Below, piece by piece: positions 49,500-58,135 of a stretch of DNA of 64,000 bases. The position numbers were made by a program, and so were the translations under genes. The DNA comes from Micromonospora haikouensis (GTDB taxonomy: Bacteria > Actinomycetota > Actinomycetes > Mycobacteriales > Micromonosporaceae). Numbering within the stretch: position 1 is the first letter of the stretch; the number at the start of each line of letters is the position of its first letter. The notes below the pieces were generated by a model, which was given only the letters and a program-made list of their open reading frames with translations, searched no databases and had not been told where the DNA came from. The stretch is taken from contig NZ_FMCW01000022.1 of the NCBI RefSeq assembly GCF_900091595.1, forward strand, positions 62,001 to 126,000. The letters are read 5' to 3'.

Positions 49500-51340
49500 C
49501 GAAGCAGATCCGTCAACTCGACCGGGTGGTCATCCGGTTCGCCGGCGACTCCGGCGACGGCATGCAGCTGACCGGTGACCGGTTCACCTCGGAGACGGCC
49601 CAGCTGGGCAACGACATCTCCACGTTGCCCAACTTCCCCGCCGAGATCCGGGCCCCCGCCGGGACCCTGCCGGGCGTGTCGAGCTTCCAGGTGCACTTCG
49701 CCGACTACGACATCCTCACCCCGGGCGACGCGCCGAACGTGCTGGTCGCGATGAACCCGGCCGCGCTCAAGGCCAACCTGGCCGACCTGCCGCGCGGCGC
49801 GGACATCATCGTCAACACCGACGAGTTCACCAAGCGCAACCTCGCCAAGGTGGGCTACCAGGCCAGCCCCCTGGACGACGACTCCCTCGACGGCTACGTG
49901 GTGCACCCCGTCGCGCTCACCTCGATGACCGTCGGGGCGCTCGCCGACCAGCAGGTGTCCAAGAAGGACGCCGAACGGGCGAAGAACATGTTCGCCCTCG
50001 GCCTGCTCTCCTGGATGTACTCCCGCCCGTACGAGTCGACCCTGCGCTTCCTGGAGCGCAAGTTCGCCAAGCGCCCCGAGCTGGTCGCGGCGAACGTCGC
50101 GGCGTTCCGGGCCGGCTGGAACTTCGGCGAGACCACCGACTCCTTCTCGGTGCGTTACGAGGTGAAGCCGGCGAAGATGGTGCCGGGCACCTACCGCAAC
50201 ATCACCGGCAACGCGGCGCTCTCCCTCGGCCTGGTGGCCGCGGGCGTCCGCTCCGGGCTGCCGGTGTTCCTCGGCGCCTACCCGATCACCCCGGCGTCGG
50301 ACATCCTGCACGAGCTGAGCAAGCACAAGCGGTTCGGCATCGTCACCATGCAGGCCGAGGACGAGATCGCCGCGGTCGGCGCGGCGCTCGGCGCGTCGTA
50401 CGGCGGGGCGCTCGGCGTCACCACCACCAGCGGCCCCGGCGTGGCGCTCAAGAGCGAGACGATCTCCCTCGCGGTGGCGCTGGAGCTGCCGCTGGTCATC
50501 GTGGACGTGCAGCGGGCCGGCCCGTCGACGGGCATGCCCACCAAGACCGAGCAGGCCGACCTCAACATGGCCCTGTACGGCCGGCACGGCGAGGCCCCCG
50601 TCGCGGTGATCGCCCCGAAGTCCCCGTCGGACTGCTTCCACGCGGCGATCGAGGCGGCCCGGATCGCGCTGACCTACCGCACCCCGGTGCTCCTGCTCTC
50701 CGACAACTACGTCGCCAACGGCTCCGAGCCGTGGCTGCTGCCCGACGTGGAGTCCCTGCCCGACCTGCGGGTCGAGTTCGCCACCGCGCCCAACGGCGAC
50801 GACGGCACGTTCCTGCCCTACCTGCGTGACCCGCAGACCCTGGCCCGGCCGTGGGCCATCCCGGGCACGCCGGGGCTGGAGCACCGCATCGGCGGCCTGG
50901 AGAAGGCCGACAAGACCGGCGACATCTCGTACGACCCGGCCAACCACGACTTCATGGTGCGCACCCGGGCGGCCCGGATCGAGGCGATCCCGGTGCCGGA
51001 CGTCGAGGTGGAGGACCCGGACGGCAACGCCCGGCTGCTGGTGCTGGGCTGGGGCTCGACGTACGGCCCGATCGGCGCCGCCTGCCGGCGGCTGCGTCAG
51101 CGCGGGCTCCCCGTCGCGCAGGCGCACCTGCGGCACCTGGCCCCGATGCCCGCCAACCTCGGCGAGGTGCTGCGCTCCTACGACCGGGTGGTCATCCCCG
51201 AGATGAATCTCGGCCAGCTCGCCCAGGTGATCCGGGGCAAGTACCTGGTCGACGCCATCGGCTACAACCAGGTCCGCGGCCTGCCGTTCACGGCCACCGA
51301 GCTGGAGACGATGCTGGAAGAGGTCCTGAAGAATGTCTGA
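49496..51340 (+). CDS. korA: 2-oxoacid:ferredoxin oxidoreductase, alpha (gamma-alpha fused) subunit
   Basis: 614 residues. An N-terminal gamma domain (VVIRFAGDSGDGMQLTGDRF, then VLVAMNPAALKANLADLPRG) is followed by the alpha domain with LGAYPITPASDILHELSKHK, GALGVTTTSGPGVALKSETI and DVQRAGPSTGMPTKTEQADL. This is the KorA/VorA fusion found in actinobacteria as an alternative to 2-oxoglutarate dehydrogenase. It oxidises 2-oxoglutarate (or pyruvate) with KorB, TPP and ferredoxin. GTG 49496. KorB overlaps by eight bases. Confidence 0.93.
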   Translation: MTKQIRQLDRVVIRFAGDSGDGMQLTGDRFTSETAQLGNDISTLPNFPAEIRAPAGTLPGVSSFQVHFADYDILTPGDAPNVLVAMNPAALKANLADLPRGADIIVNTDEFTKRNLAKVGYQASPLDDDSLDGYVVHPVALTSMTVGALADQQVSKKDAERAKNMFALGLLSWMYSRPYESTLRFLERKFAKRPELVAANVAAFRAGWNFGETTDSFSVRYEVKPAKMVPGTYRNITGNAALSLGLVAAGVRSGLPVFLGAYPITPASDILHELSKHKRFGIVTMQAEDEIAAVGAALGASYGGALGVTTTSGPGVALKSETISLAVALELPLVIVDVQRAGPSTGMPTKTEQADLNMALYGRHGEAPVAVIAPKSPSDCFHAAIEAARIALTYRTPVLLLSDNYVANGSEPWLLPDVESLPDLRVEFATAPNGDDGTFLPYLRDPQTLARPWAIPGTPGLEHRIGGLEKADKTGDISYDPANHDFMVRTRAARIEAIPVPDVEVEDPDGNARLLVLGWGSTYGPIGAACRRLRQRGLPVAQAHLRHLAPMPANLGEVLRSYDRVVIPEMNLGQLAQVIRGKYLVDAIGYNQVRGLPFTATELETMLEEVLKNV

Positions 51341-52367
51341 GCCCGTCGCCCTCAAGCTCACCGCGAAGGACTTCAAGTCCGACCAGGAGGTGCGCTGGTG
51401 CCCCGGCTGCGGTGACTACGCGATCCTCGCCGCCGTGCAGCAGTTCATGCCGGAGCTGAACATCCCCCGGGAGCGGATCGTCTTCGTCTCCGGCATCGGG
51501 TGCTCGTCCCGGTTCCCGTACTACATGAACACCTACGGGCTGCACTCGATCCACGGCCGCGCCCCGGCGATCGCCACGGGCCTGTCGGTGTCCCGCCCGG
51601 ACCTGTCCGTGTGGGTCGTCACCGGCGACGGCGACGCGCTGTCGATCGGCGGCAATCACCTCATCCACGCGCTGCGCCGCAACGTCAACCTGAAGATCCT
51701 GCTGTTCAACAACCGGATCTACGGCCTGACCAAGGGGCAGTATTCTCCGACGTCCGAGGTCGGCAAGATCACCAAGTCGACGCCGGCCGGTTCGGCCGAC
51801 GCCCCGTTCAACCCGCTCTCGCTGGCCCTGGGGGCGGAGGCGAGCTTCGTCGGCCGCACCATCGACTCCGACCGCAAGCACCTCCAGTCGGTGCTGCGGG
51901 CCGCCGCCGAGCACCAGGGCTCGGCGTTCGTGGAGATCTACCAGAACTGCAACATCTTCAACGACGGGGCGTTCGACCAGCTCAAGGAGCCGGCCACCCG
52001 CGACGACTTCCTGATCCGGCTGGAGCACGGGCAGCCGATCACGTTCGGTGCCGAGGGCCGGTTCTGCGTCGTCCACCCGCCGGGCGGCTTCGGCCTGGAG
52101 GTGCGGGAGACCGCGTCGGTCCGCCCGGAGGAGATCGTCGTGCACGACGCGACGGTCGCCGACCCGGCGTACGCGTTCGCGCTGTCCCGGCTGCCCGGGC
52201 TCGACCTGAGCAACACCCCGATCGGCGTGTTCCGGTCGGTCGACCGCCCGTCCTACGACAGCGTGGTCCAAGCCCAGGTCGAGGAGGCGAAGGCCAAGGT
52301 CACCGAGACCCCGGAGCAGCAGCTCGCCGGCCTGCTGGGCAGCGGCGACACCTGGACGATCCTCTGA
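51333..52367 (+). CDS. korB: 2-oxoacid:ferredoxin oxidoreductase, beta subunit
   Basis: 344 residues: RWCPGCGDYAILAAVQQFMP and GIGCSSRFPYYMNTYGLHSI (cluster cysteines), WVVTGDGDALSIGGNHLIHA (TPP motif GDG with IGGNH), LFNNRIYGLTKGQYSPTSEV, and later YQNCNIFNDGAF with the fourth Cys. It binds TPP and a 4Fe-4S cluster and completes the KorAB enzyme. ATG 51333 overlaps korA. A strong terminator follows at 52403-52434. Confidence 0.94.
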   Translation: MSEPVALKLTAKDFKSDQEVRWCPGCGDYAILAAVQQFMPELNIPRERIVFVSGIGCSSRFPYYMNTYGLHSIHGRAPAIATGLSVSRPDLSVWVVTGDGDALSIGGNHLIHALRRNVNLKILLFNNRIYGLTKGQYSPTSEVGKITKSTPAGSADAPFNPLSLALGAEASFVGRTIDSDRKHLQSVLRAAAEHQGSAFVEIYQNCNIFNDGAFDQLKEPATRDDFLIRLEHGQPITFGAEGRFCVVHPPGGFGLEVRETASVRPEEIVVHDATVADPAYAFALSRLPGLDLSNTPIGVFRSVDRPSYDSVVQAQVEEAKAKVTETPEQQLAGLLGSGDTWTIL

Positions 52368-52402
52368 TCCGTCCCGCGTAGGGGCGACCCGTCAGGCGAG
52401 CG

Positions 52403-52434
52403 AGGGGCCCGTCACCGGAAGGTGGCGGGCCCTT
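52403..52434 (+). terminator. terminator hairpin after korB
   Basis: AGGGGCCCGTCACC and GGTGGCGGGCCCTT pair around a GGAA loop with small imperfections, 36 bases after the korB stop, followed by a few T residues. It can also serve the converging channel gene. Confidence 0.75.
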
Positions 52435-52463
52435 CGTCGTGGAGCGCGGCGGGCGGCGGGCGG

Positions 52464-53483
52464 TCAGCCCGGCGTGCCGGCGGGCTGGGGCCGGTCGTCG
52501 CGGACGTGCACGAGCATGTCGCCGGTCTCGATGACCGCGCCGGCCCGGTCGGAGAGCGTGACCACCTTGCCCCGGCGGACCAGCGCGATGACCAGGGTGT
52601 CGTCCAGCTCGCGCGGGGAGCGGCCGACCTCGTTGCGCTCCGCCGAGCGCATGGCCAGGGCCATGCCCTGGCCGGGGGTCAGCAGGTCCTCCACCACGTC
52701 GATCAGCGGCGGCGCGGAGGTGGACAGGCCGAGCAGCCGGCCCGCCGTGGCGGAGGAGACGATCACGTGGTGCGCGCCGCTCTGCTTGAGCAGCGGCGCG
52801 TTCTCGGCCTCGCGGGCCGCCGCGATGATCCGCACCTGCCCGGCGGTGAGCTGCCGGACGGTGAGCGCGACCAGCACCGACGCGTCGTCGCTGTCGGTCG
52901 CGATGATCACCGCCTTGGCGTTGCGCACGTGCGCCTCGTTGAGCACGGAGGAGCGGGTCGCCGACCCCTCGATCGCGACGAGCCCCGCCGAGGTGGCCTG
53001 CCGCAGCGACGCCGGGCTGCGCTCGACCACCACGATCCGGGACTTGTCGAGGCCGTTCTCCAGCAGCGCCGAGACCGCGCTGCGGCCCTTGGTGCCGTAG
53101 CCGCAGATGATGACGTGGTTCTTCACGCTCTTCCTCCACCGCGTCAGACGACGGCCGGTCCGGTACTGCTCGGTCAGGACTTCCAGGGTGGTGCCGACCA
53201 GGATGATCAGGAAGAGCACCCGGGCCGGGGTGACGAACAGGACGTTGACCAGCCGGGCGGACGGCGCCGCCGGCGTGATGTCGCCGTACCCGGTGGTGGA
53301 GAGGGAGACCACCGCGTAGTAGAAGCAGTCGAGGAGGGTGAGGCCGTCCTCGTTGACGTCGCGGTAGCCGTCGCGGTCGAGGTAGACCGCGGTGACGACC
53401 GCGAGGACCAGGCCCAGGGCGGCGGCCAGGCGCAGGCTCAGCGCGCTCAGCGGGCCCCGCCGCTGCGCGGGAAAGTGGATCAC
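52464..53483 (-). CDS. two-TM potassium channel with RCK (TrkA) domain
   Basis: 339 residues: helix 1 (about 18-34), pore filter TTGYGDIT at 63-70, helix 2 (about 79-99), then a Rossmann RCK domain starting NHVIICGYGTKGRSAVSALL and a TrkA_C-like end (ELDDTLVIALVRRGKVVTLS). This is the classic Ion_trans_2 plus TrkA_N plan of a ligand-gated K+ channel (MthK/Kch type). GTG 53483 is chosen because residues further upstream are unrelated; the pore helix is complete from here. Confidence 0.9.
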   Translation of the reverse strand: MIHFPAQRRGPLSALSLRLAAALGLVLAVVTAVYLDRDGYRDVNEDGLTLLDCFYYAVVSLSTTGYGDITPAAPSARLVNVLFVTPARVLFLIILVGTTLEVLTEQYRTGRRLTRWRKSVKNHVIICGYGTKGRSAVSALLENGLDKSRIVVVERSPASLRQATSAGLVAIEGSATRSSVLNEAHVRNAKAVIIATDSDDASVLVALTVRQLTAGQVRIIAAAREAENAPLLKQSGAHHVIVSSATAGRLLGLSTSAPPLIDVVEDLLTPGQGMALAMRSAERNEVGRSPRELDDTLVIALVRRGKVVTLSDRAGAVIETGDMLVHVRDDRPQPAGTPG

Positions 53484-53696
53484 CGCGGGACCTGCTCCGC
53501 CTCCGTCGCCTGCACGTGCACAACATAGCGGGTACGCGCCGGACCGGCCCGGCAGGCCGGGACAACGCCGGTGGTCGGGAGCCGGTCGCCGCATGGGAAG
53601 TCGTCGACATCGCCGCCGCAGGCGCGGACGGGGTCGGTGTGTCGCCCGCCGAACCGGCATGATGGGAGCAGGAGCGCCCACCACGAGGAGGCCCGG

Positions 53697-54341
53697 ATGT
53701 CGTTGCTGCGACGGGTGATCGGCAGCGTGCTGCGCCGGGTGCGGCAGCGCCAGGGCCGCACCCTGCGCGAGGTGGCCGAGGCGGCGGGGGTGTCCCTGCC
53801 CTACCTCTCGGAGGTCGAGCGCGGGCGCAAGGAGGCCAGTTCCGAGGTGCTGGCGGCGATCTGCCGCGCCCTCGGCATCGGCCTGTCGGACCTGCTGGAG
53901 GAGGCCCGCGACGACCTGCGCCGGGTCGAGCGGCGGGTGCCCGCCGCGCCCCGGGTGGCGCTGGCCCGCCTGGACGAGGTGGTGCCGGTGGGCGGCGAGC
54001 CCGGCCCGCGCCTGCGCCTCGGCTTCCACGCCGACCCGGTCGGCCCGCAGCAGGGCGGGCCGCTGGTGGAGTGCCGGGTGCCGGTGGCCGCCGGCCGGGT
54101 GCTGCGGCTCGGCGGGGTCACCCCGACCGCGGGCGGCCGGCTGCTGCACGTCGGCGGGGCGGGCCTGGGCACGTCCGTGGTGTCCGTGGGCGGGGCGGTG
54201 GCGCACCCCGGCCCGGCCGTCCACGTCCTGCCGGTCCGGCTGTTCGCGTCCGCGCCGCTTCGGCGCCCCGCCGCGCGTACCGCGAGGGTGCTGGCCCGGC
54301 GGCGGGCCCGGGCGGGCCTGCGGCGGCTGACCGCCCGCTAG
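53697..54341 (+). CDS. XRE-family regulator, PopR-like
   Basis: 214 residues: an N-terminal Cro/CI HTH at about 16-70 (QGRTLREVAEAAGVSLPYLS, then EVERGRKEASSEVLAAICRA, LGIGLSDLLEEAR), then an Arg/Val/Gly-rich C-terminal region with no named domain. HTH sequence and position directly before clpP resemble PopR, the activator of clpP3/clpP4 in Streptomyces. Two PopR-type boxes lie in the gap to clpP. Unlike PopR, as I remember it, the protein does not end in two Ala residues (it ends LTAR). ATG 53697 follows GAGGAGG. Paralogous ClgR is the alternative. Confidence 0.8.
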   Translation: MSLLRRVIGSVLRRVRQRQGRTLREVAEAAGVSLPYLSEVERGRKEASSEVLAAICRALGIGLSDLLEEARDDLRRVERRVPAAPRVALARLDEVVPVGGEPGPRLRLGFHADPVGPQQGGPLVECRVPVAAGRVLRLGGVTPTAGGRLLHVGGAGLGTSVVSVGGAVAHPGPAVHVLPVRLFASAPLRRPAARTARVLARRRARAGLRRLTAR

Positions 54342-54352
54342 GCCCGGCCGGT

Positions 54353-54384
54353 TTCTGCCGTCGGCGGATCTGCCGCCGGCAGAA
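54353..54384. promoter_or_regulatory. two overlapping PopR-type boxes before clpP
   Basis: TTCTGCC-GTC-GGCGGAT (54353-54369) and ATCTGCC-GCC-GGCAGAA (54368-54384) match the Streptomyces PopR site TTCTGCC-N3-GGCAGAA, as I recall it, at 12 and 13 of 14 positions. They sit 95 bases before clpP and 12 after the regulator stop. The outer parts also form an inverted repeat that could be a terminator. Confidence 0.65.
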
Positions 54385-54479
54385 GCGCTGGGAACCACGC
54401 GCCCGGTGGGCGGACGCTGGGGGAACCGGTTCCCCTGGGCGGAGTCCGTCGCCCGCCGGCAGCGTGGAGGTCGATCACG

Positions 54480-55076
54480 ATGATCAGGTACGACGTGTGG
54501 ATGCGGGATGGTGGCCAGCCGTCCTTCGGCGACCAGGTCTTCCAGCGGCTGCTGAAGGAACGGATCATCTTCCTCGGCACGGAGGTCACCGACGAGTCGG
54601 CCAACCAGATCTGCGCACAGCTCCTGCTGCTGGCGGCCGAGGACAGCGAGCGCGACATCTACCTCTACATCAACTCACCGGGCGGCTCGGTCAGCGCCGG
54701 GATGGCCGTCTACGACACGATGCGGTACATCAGCAACGACGTGGCCACCCTCGCGCTCGGCATGGCCGGCTCGATGGGCCAGTTCCTGCTCTGCGCGGGC
54801 ACCGCCGGCAAGCGGTACGCCCTGCCCCACTCGCGGATCATGATGCACCAGCCGTCGGGCGGGTTCGGCGGCACCGTCGCCGACATCACCATCCAGGCGG
54901 AGAACATGCTGCACGTCAAGCGCACGATGCACGAGCTGATCGCCCGGCACAGCGGGCGCTCGGTGGAGCAGATCCAGCAGGACTCGGACCGGGACCGCTG
55001 GTTCACCCCCGAGGAGGCCCGGGAGTACGGCCTGATCGACCGAGTGCTCAGCCGGGTCGACCAGCTGGCGGCCTGA
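54480..55076 (+). CDS. clpP: ATP-dependent Clp protease proteolytic subunit
   Basis: 198 residues with a complete catalytic triad: Ser98 (GSMGQFLL), His123 (MMHQPSGG) and Asp172 (SDRDRW). YLYINSPGGSVSAGMAVYDT and EYGLIDRVL are standard ClpP blocks. It pairs with Clp ATPases to degrade proteins. With the PopR-like gene upstream it is most like the Streptomyces clpP3 of the back-up clpP3-clpP4 pair, but no second clpP follows. GGAGGT lies eight bases before ATG 54480. Confidence 0.93.
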   Translation: MIRYDVWMRDGGQPSFGDQVFQRLLKERIIFLGTEVTDESANQICAQLLLLAAEDSERDIYLYINSPGGSVSAGMAVYDTMRYISNDVATLALGMAGSMGQFLLCAGTAGKRYALPHSRIMMHQPSGGFGGTVADITIQAENMLHVKRTMHELIARHSGRSVEQIQQDSDRDRWFTPEEAREYGLIDRVLSRVDQLAA

Positions 55077-55313
55077 TCCCGGCCGGGTGACCGCCGGCCC
55101 GGCGCGGGGCGGGGCGGCGGCCCGGCGTCGGATGGGGCGGCGGCAGCCGGACACGCCCCCTCGATCCCCGTGTCCGACCTCCGACCTCGCGAAGCCTATG
55201 TCCGGAGTGCGCCCGCCCGGGCACTTCGGGGGCGCAGCGCTTTACCGCCGATTCCCGTTACATCGCAATCCCACCGGGCGCGCCGCCCGCCACCGGGCCC
55301 CACGGGCGGCCCC
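55077..55313. other. intergenic region, no gene found
   Basis: This 237-base gap between converging clpP and the HxlR gene contains a GC-rich stem near 55280-55312 (GGGCGCGCCGCCC opposite GGGCGGCCCC), likely a terminator for the HxlR gene. Nothing else recognisable. Confidence 0.5.
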
Positions 55314-55670
55314 TCAGCCGGCGGCGTCGTAGCGGGCGCGGGCGGCCTCGACCTCGCCGAGGTGCGTCGTCGCCCACGCCTCCAGCCCGCCCACCAGGTC
55401 GAGCAGGCTGCGCCCGAGGCCGGTCAGCGCGTAGTCGACCCGGGGCGGAACGGTCGCGTACGCGGTGCGGGTGATCAGGCCGTCGCGTTCCAGGCCGCGC
55501 AGCGTCTGGGTGAGCATCTTCTGGCTCACCCCCTCGATGCGCCGGGCCAGCTCGCTGAAGCGCTTCCCGCCGTCGGCGAGGGTGAGGACGACGAGCACGC
55601 TCCACCGGTCGCCGATCCGGTCGAGGACCTGCCGGCTGCCGCAGTCGCGGGCGAAGGGAGTGGGTTCCAC
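55314..55670 (-). CDS. HxlR-family regulator, QorR-like
   Basis: 118 residues: CGSRQVLDRIGDRWSVLVVL, ADGGKRFSELARRIEGVSQK, MLTQTLRGLERDGLITRTAY and PPRVDYALTGLGRSLLDLVG, the full HxlR winged helix. One Cys near the N-terminus could be a redox sensor, as in QorR-type regulators. It is divergent from a QorB-like quinone reductase gene, the same pairing as ytfH-ytfG in E. coli. GTG 55670. Confidence 0.88.
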   Translation of the reverse strand: MEPTPFARDCGSRQVLDRIGDRWSVLVVLTLADGGKRFSELARRIEGVSQKMLTQTLRGLERDGLITRTAYATVPPRVDYALTGLGRSLLDLVGGLEAWATTHLGEVEAARARYDAAG

Positions 55671-55692
55671 GCTCTAACTCTCCATCAGATAG

Positions 55693-55750
55693 TGCCTTAC
55701 TTCAAGGTGCCTACTCTCCAACGGGAAGTGGCGGCGGAAGCTTCCCGTTG
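55693..55750. promoter_or_regulatory. operator-like repeats in the qorR/qorB gap
   Basis: TGCCTTACTT (55693-55702) and TGCCTACTCT (55708-55717) are near-direct repeats 15 bases apart, close to the regulator start codon. Immediately next, CAACGGGAAG (55719-55728) and CTTCCCGTTG (55741-55750) form a perfect 10-bp inverted repeat. HxlR proteins bind such short repeats beside their own gene. Confidence 0.5.
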
Positions 55751-55828
55751 CACCGGACGACGGATCGTCCGACCCGGAGCACGGCCCCCGACCAGGGGAC
55801 CGTCTCCGGCATCGAGAGGGAGCACACC

Positions 55829-56677
55829 ATGTCCATCGTCGTCACCGGAGCCACCGGCCACCTCGGCCAGCTGATCGTCGCCGCGCTGCTGCGGCGGGGC
55901 GTGCCCGCCGGGGAGATCGTGGCGCTCGGCCGGGACGCCGGCAAGCTCGCCGACCTCGCCGGGCACGGGGTGAACACCCGGCAGGTCGACTACACAGACC
56001 CCGGGTCGCTGCGCACAGCGTTCGCCGGGGCCGACAAGCTGATGTTCGTCTCCGGCAGCGAGGTCGGGCAGCGCGCCACCCAGCACCACAACGTCGTCGC
56101 CGCCGCCCGCGAGGCCGGCGTCGGGCTGGTCGTCTACACCAGCATCGCCAACGCCGACCGCTCCGGCATGGTCCTCGCCGGGGAGCACCTCGCCACCGAG
56201 CGGGAGATCACCGCGTCGGGCCTGCCGTACGTGATCCTGCGCAACGGCTGGTACCTGGAGAACTACACCGGCCAGCTCTCGACGTACCTCCAGTTCGGGG
56301 TGACCGGCGCGGCGGGCGACGGGCGGGTCAGCGCCGCGACCCGCGCGGACTTCGCCGAGGCCGCCGCCGCGGCGCTCACCGGCGCCGCGGAGACCAACCG
56401 GGTGTACGAGCTGGGCGGCGCGGCGTTCACCCTGACGGAGCTGGCCGAGGAGGTGTCCCGGCAGACCGGTCGCGCCGTCGGCTACACCGACCTGCCGGCG
56501 GAGAAGTTCACCGAGGTGCTGGTCTCCGCCGGCGTGCCCGAGGGCTTCGCCGCCGTCCTCGCCGACAGCGACCTGGGCCTGGCCCGGGGCGAGCTGTACG
56601 TCGAGGGCGACGACCTGGCGAAGCTGATCGGCCGCGAGCCGACCACGCTCGCCGAGGCGCTGCGCGCCGCGCGCTGA
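55829..56677 (+). CDS. NmrA-like NAD(P)H:quinone reductase, QorB type
   Basis: 282 residues: VVTGATGHLGQLIVAALLRR (NAD(P) loop), VALGRDAGKLADLAGHGVNT, VVYTSIANADRSGMVLAGEH and LPYVILRNGWYLENYTGQLS match the NmrA/QorB atypical SDR group. It likely reduces quinones with NADPH or senses redox state. ATG 55829 has GAGAGGGAG upstream. Control by the divergent HxlR protein is likely. Confidence 0.88.
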   Translation: MSIVVTGATGHLGQLIVAALLRRGVPAGEIVALGRDAGKLADLAGHGVNTRQVDYTDPGSLRTAFAGADKLMFVSGSEVGQRATQHHNVVAAAREAGVGLVVYTSIANADRSGMVLAGEHLATEREITASGLPYVILRNGWYLENYTGQLSTYLQFGVTGAAGDGRVSAATRADFAEAAAAALTGAAETNRVYELGGAAFTLTELAEEVSRQTGRAVGYTDLPAEKFTEVLVSAGVPEGFAAVLADSDLGLARGELYVEGDDLAKLIGREPTTLAEALRAAR

Positions 56678-56769
56678 GCCGCCGCATCCGGACAGCCGAA
56701 TCCGGACAGCCGCGTCGGGCCGCCGCGCCGCACCGGCCCCGTCCGCCGTTCGCGGGCGGGGCCGGCGGC

Positions 56770-57636
56770 TCAGGCCGGGACCCGCTCCACCGGGACCCAC
56801 AGCTCGGCGTCGGCCCGCGAGCCGTCGGAGGACACCCGGGCCCGGAGCATCTCCGGGCCCGGTCGGCTGCGGTACGGGTTCGACGGGAACCACTCCGTGA
56901 AGACGTCCCGCCAGAGGTGCTGGAGGGCCTGCGGGAACTCGCCCGAGGTGGAGAAGACCGCCCAGGTGCCGGCGGGCACCGGCATGGCGTCCAGGTCCCG
57001 CGGCGGGGTGGCGGCGGTGACCACGGCGTGCCAGTAGTCCAGCTCGGTGCCCTCCTCCCGGTTGACCCCCAGCTTGTCGCTGACGTTGACGATGCCCTGC
57101 GGCTCCTGGTCGGAGAGGGCCGCGATCCGCTCGGCCGTCCCGGCGTCGATGCTCTTGACGAATGCCACGATCGCCGGGTTCAACCCCTCGTACACGAGCG
57201 GGACGCGGGCCTTCCGCCCGACCAGGTGGAAGGCCCCCTTGTCGGCGATGCGGTACCGCATGCTGGATCTCCCCTCGACGACGAGCCGGAAGGACATCCG
57301 GGGCTGCGACCGCAGGGCGGCGCCGTTGCGCCGGGCCTCGCCGGGGCCGACCCCGTGCACGGCCTGGAACGCCCGGGCGAACGCCTCCCCCGACCCGTAC
57401 CCGTACCGGAACGCGATGTCGAGCAGCGTCCGCTCCCCCGCGAGCACCTCAGCGGCGGCGACGGTGAGCCGGCGACGCCGCACGTACTCCGACAGCGGCA
57501 TCCCGGCCAGCGCCGAGAACATCCGCCGGAAGTGGTGCTCCGACGTCAAGGCGATCCGCGCCAGCTCACCCACCTCGATCCGCTGGTCGAGATGCCCCTC
57601 GACGTACGCCATCGCCTCGTTCAGCCGGTCCAGCAC
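56770..57636 (-). CDS. AraC-family regulator with GyrI-like ligand domain
   Basis: 288 residues: an N-terminal AraC double HTH (AMAYVEGHLDQRIEVGELAR, then LLDIAFRYGYGSGEAFARAF) and a C-terminal GyrI-like effector domain (RYRIADKGAFHLVGRKARVP, then MPVPAGTWAVFSTSGEFPQA). This Rob/SoxS-plus-GyrI plan senses small organic molecules. Target genes are not evident; its gene neighbours are the NmrA protein and a 72-residue protein. ATG at 57636. Confidence 0.9.
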   Translation of the reverse strand: MLDRLNEAMAYVEGHLDQRIEVGELARIALTSEHHFRRMFSALAGMPLSEYVRRRRLTVAAAEVLAGERTLLDIAFRYGYGSGEAFARAFQAVHGVGPGEARRNGAALRSQPRMSFRLVVEGRSSMRYRIADKGAFHLVGRKARVPLVYEGLNPAIVAFVKSIDAGTAERIAALSDQEPQGIVNVSDKLGVNREEGTELDYWHAVVTAATPPRDLDAMPVPAGTWAVFSTSGEFPQALQHLWRDVFTEWFPSNPYRSRPGPEMLRARVSSDGSRADAELWVPVERVPA

Positions 57637-57796
57637 CCGGATCTCCCCTTCCTGCCGCCAGAAACCAAGGGATCACGCGTACCCGACATCCTGGGCCCGA
57701 CCCGCCGGGACGGCCGACCCGCCCCGGGCGGTCCGTGCGAGATTCCCTCACCGTCGTGGCTGCCGCCGCACCCGCGCCTGCTGGTACGGTCGCGAT

Positions 57797-58015
57797 GTGA
57801 TCGTCGAGGAGCACTGGTGGAACGGGGACGCGACCAAACGAGGACGTCGCGACGTCTACATCCGCACCGATGGTCAGCGCTGGGAGGTCCAGGCGCAGAT
57901 CGGTGGTGAGCAAGGCCGCTCGAAGGTGCTGGAATGCTCCAGCCACAGTTCCGCGAGCATCCTCGCGGGGGCGTGGCGCGGAGGCAGCTCGGGCTGGCGG
58001 GAACTGCGGCGCTGA
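57797..58015 (+). CDS. 72-residue hypothetical protein
   Basis: Reads VIVEEHWWNGDATKRGRRDV, then YIRTDGQRWEVQAQIGGEQG and ends RGGSSGWRELRR. It is a small beta-rich, soluble protein typical of conserved actinomycete unknowns, which usually lie near sugar or stress genes. GTG 57797 comes six bases after TACGGT, a likely -10, so a leaderless transcript. No function can be assigned. Confidence 0.7.
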   Translation: MIVEEHWWNGDATKRGRRDVYIRTDGQRWEVQAQIGGEQGRSKVLECSSHSSASILAGAWRGGSSGWRELRR

Positions 58016-58135
58016 GCGTCGCCCGGCGGGGCTCTGGCGGCCGGGCCTGACCCGCCGGCCGCCAGCAGGCGTGCGCGGCGGCAGCGGCGAACGCCTATGC
58101 TCTGCGGGGGAGTCGGACGGCGTGACCGGGGAGCA

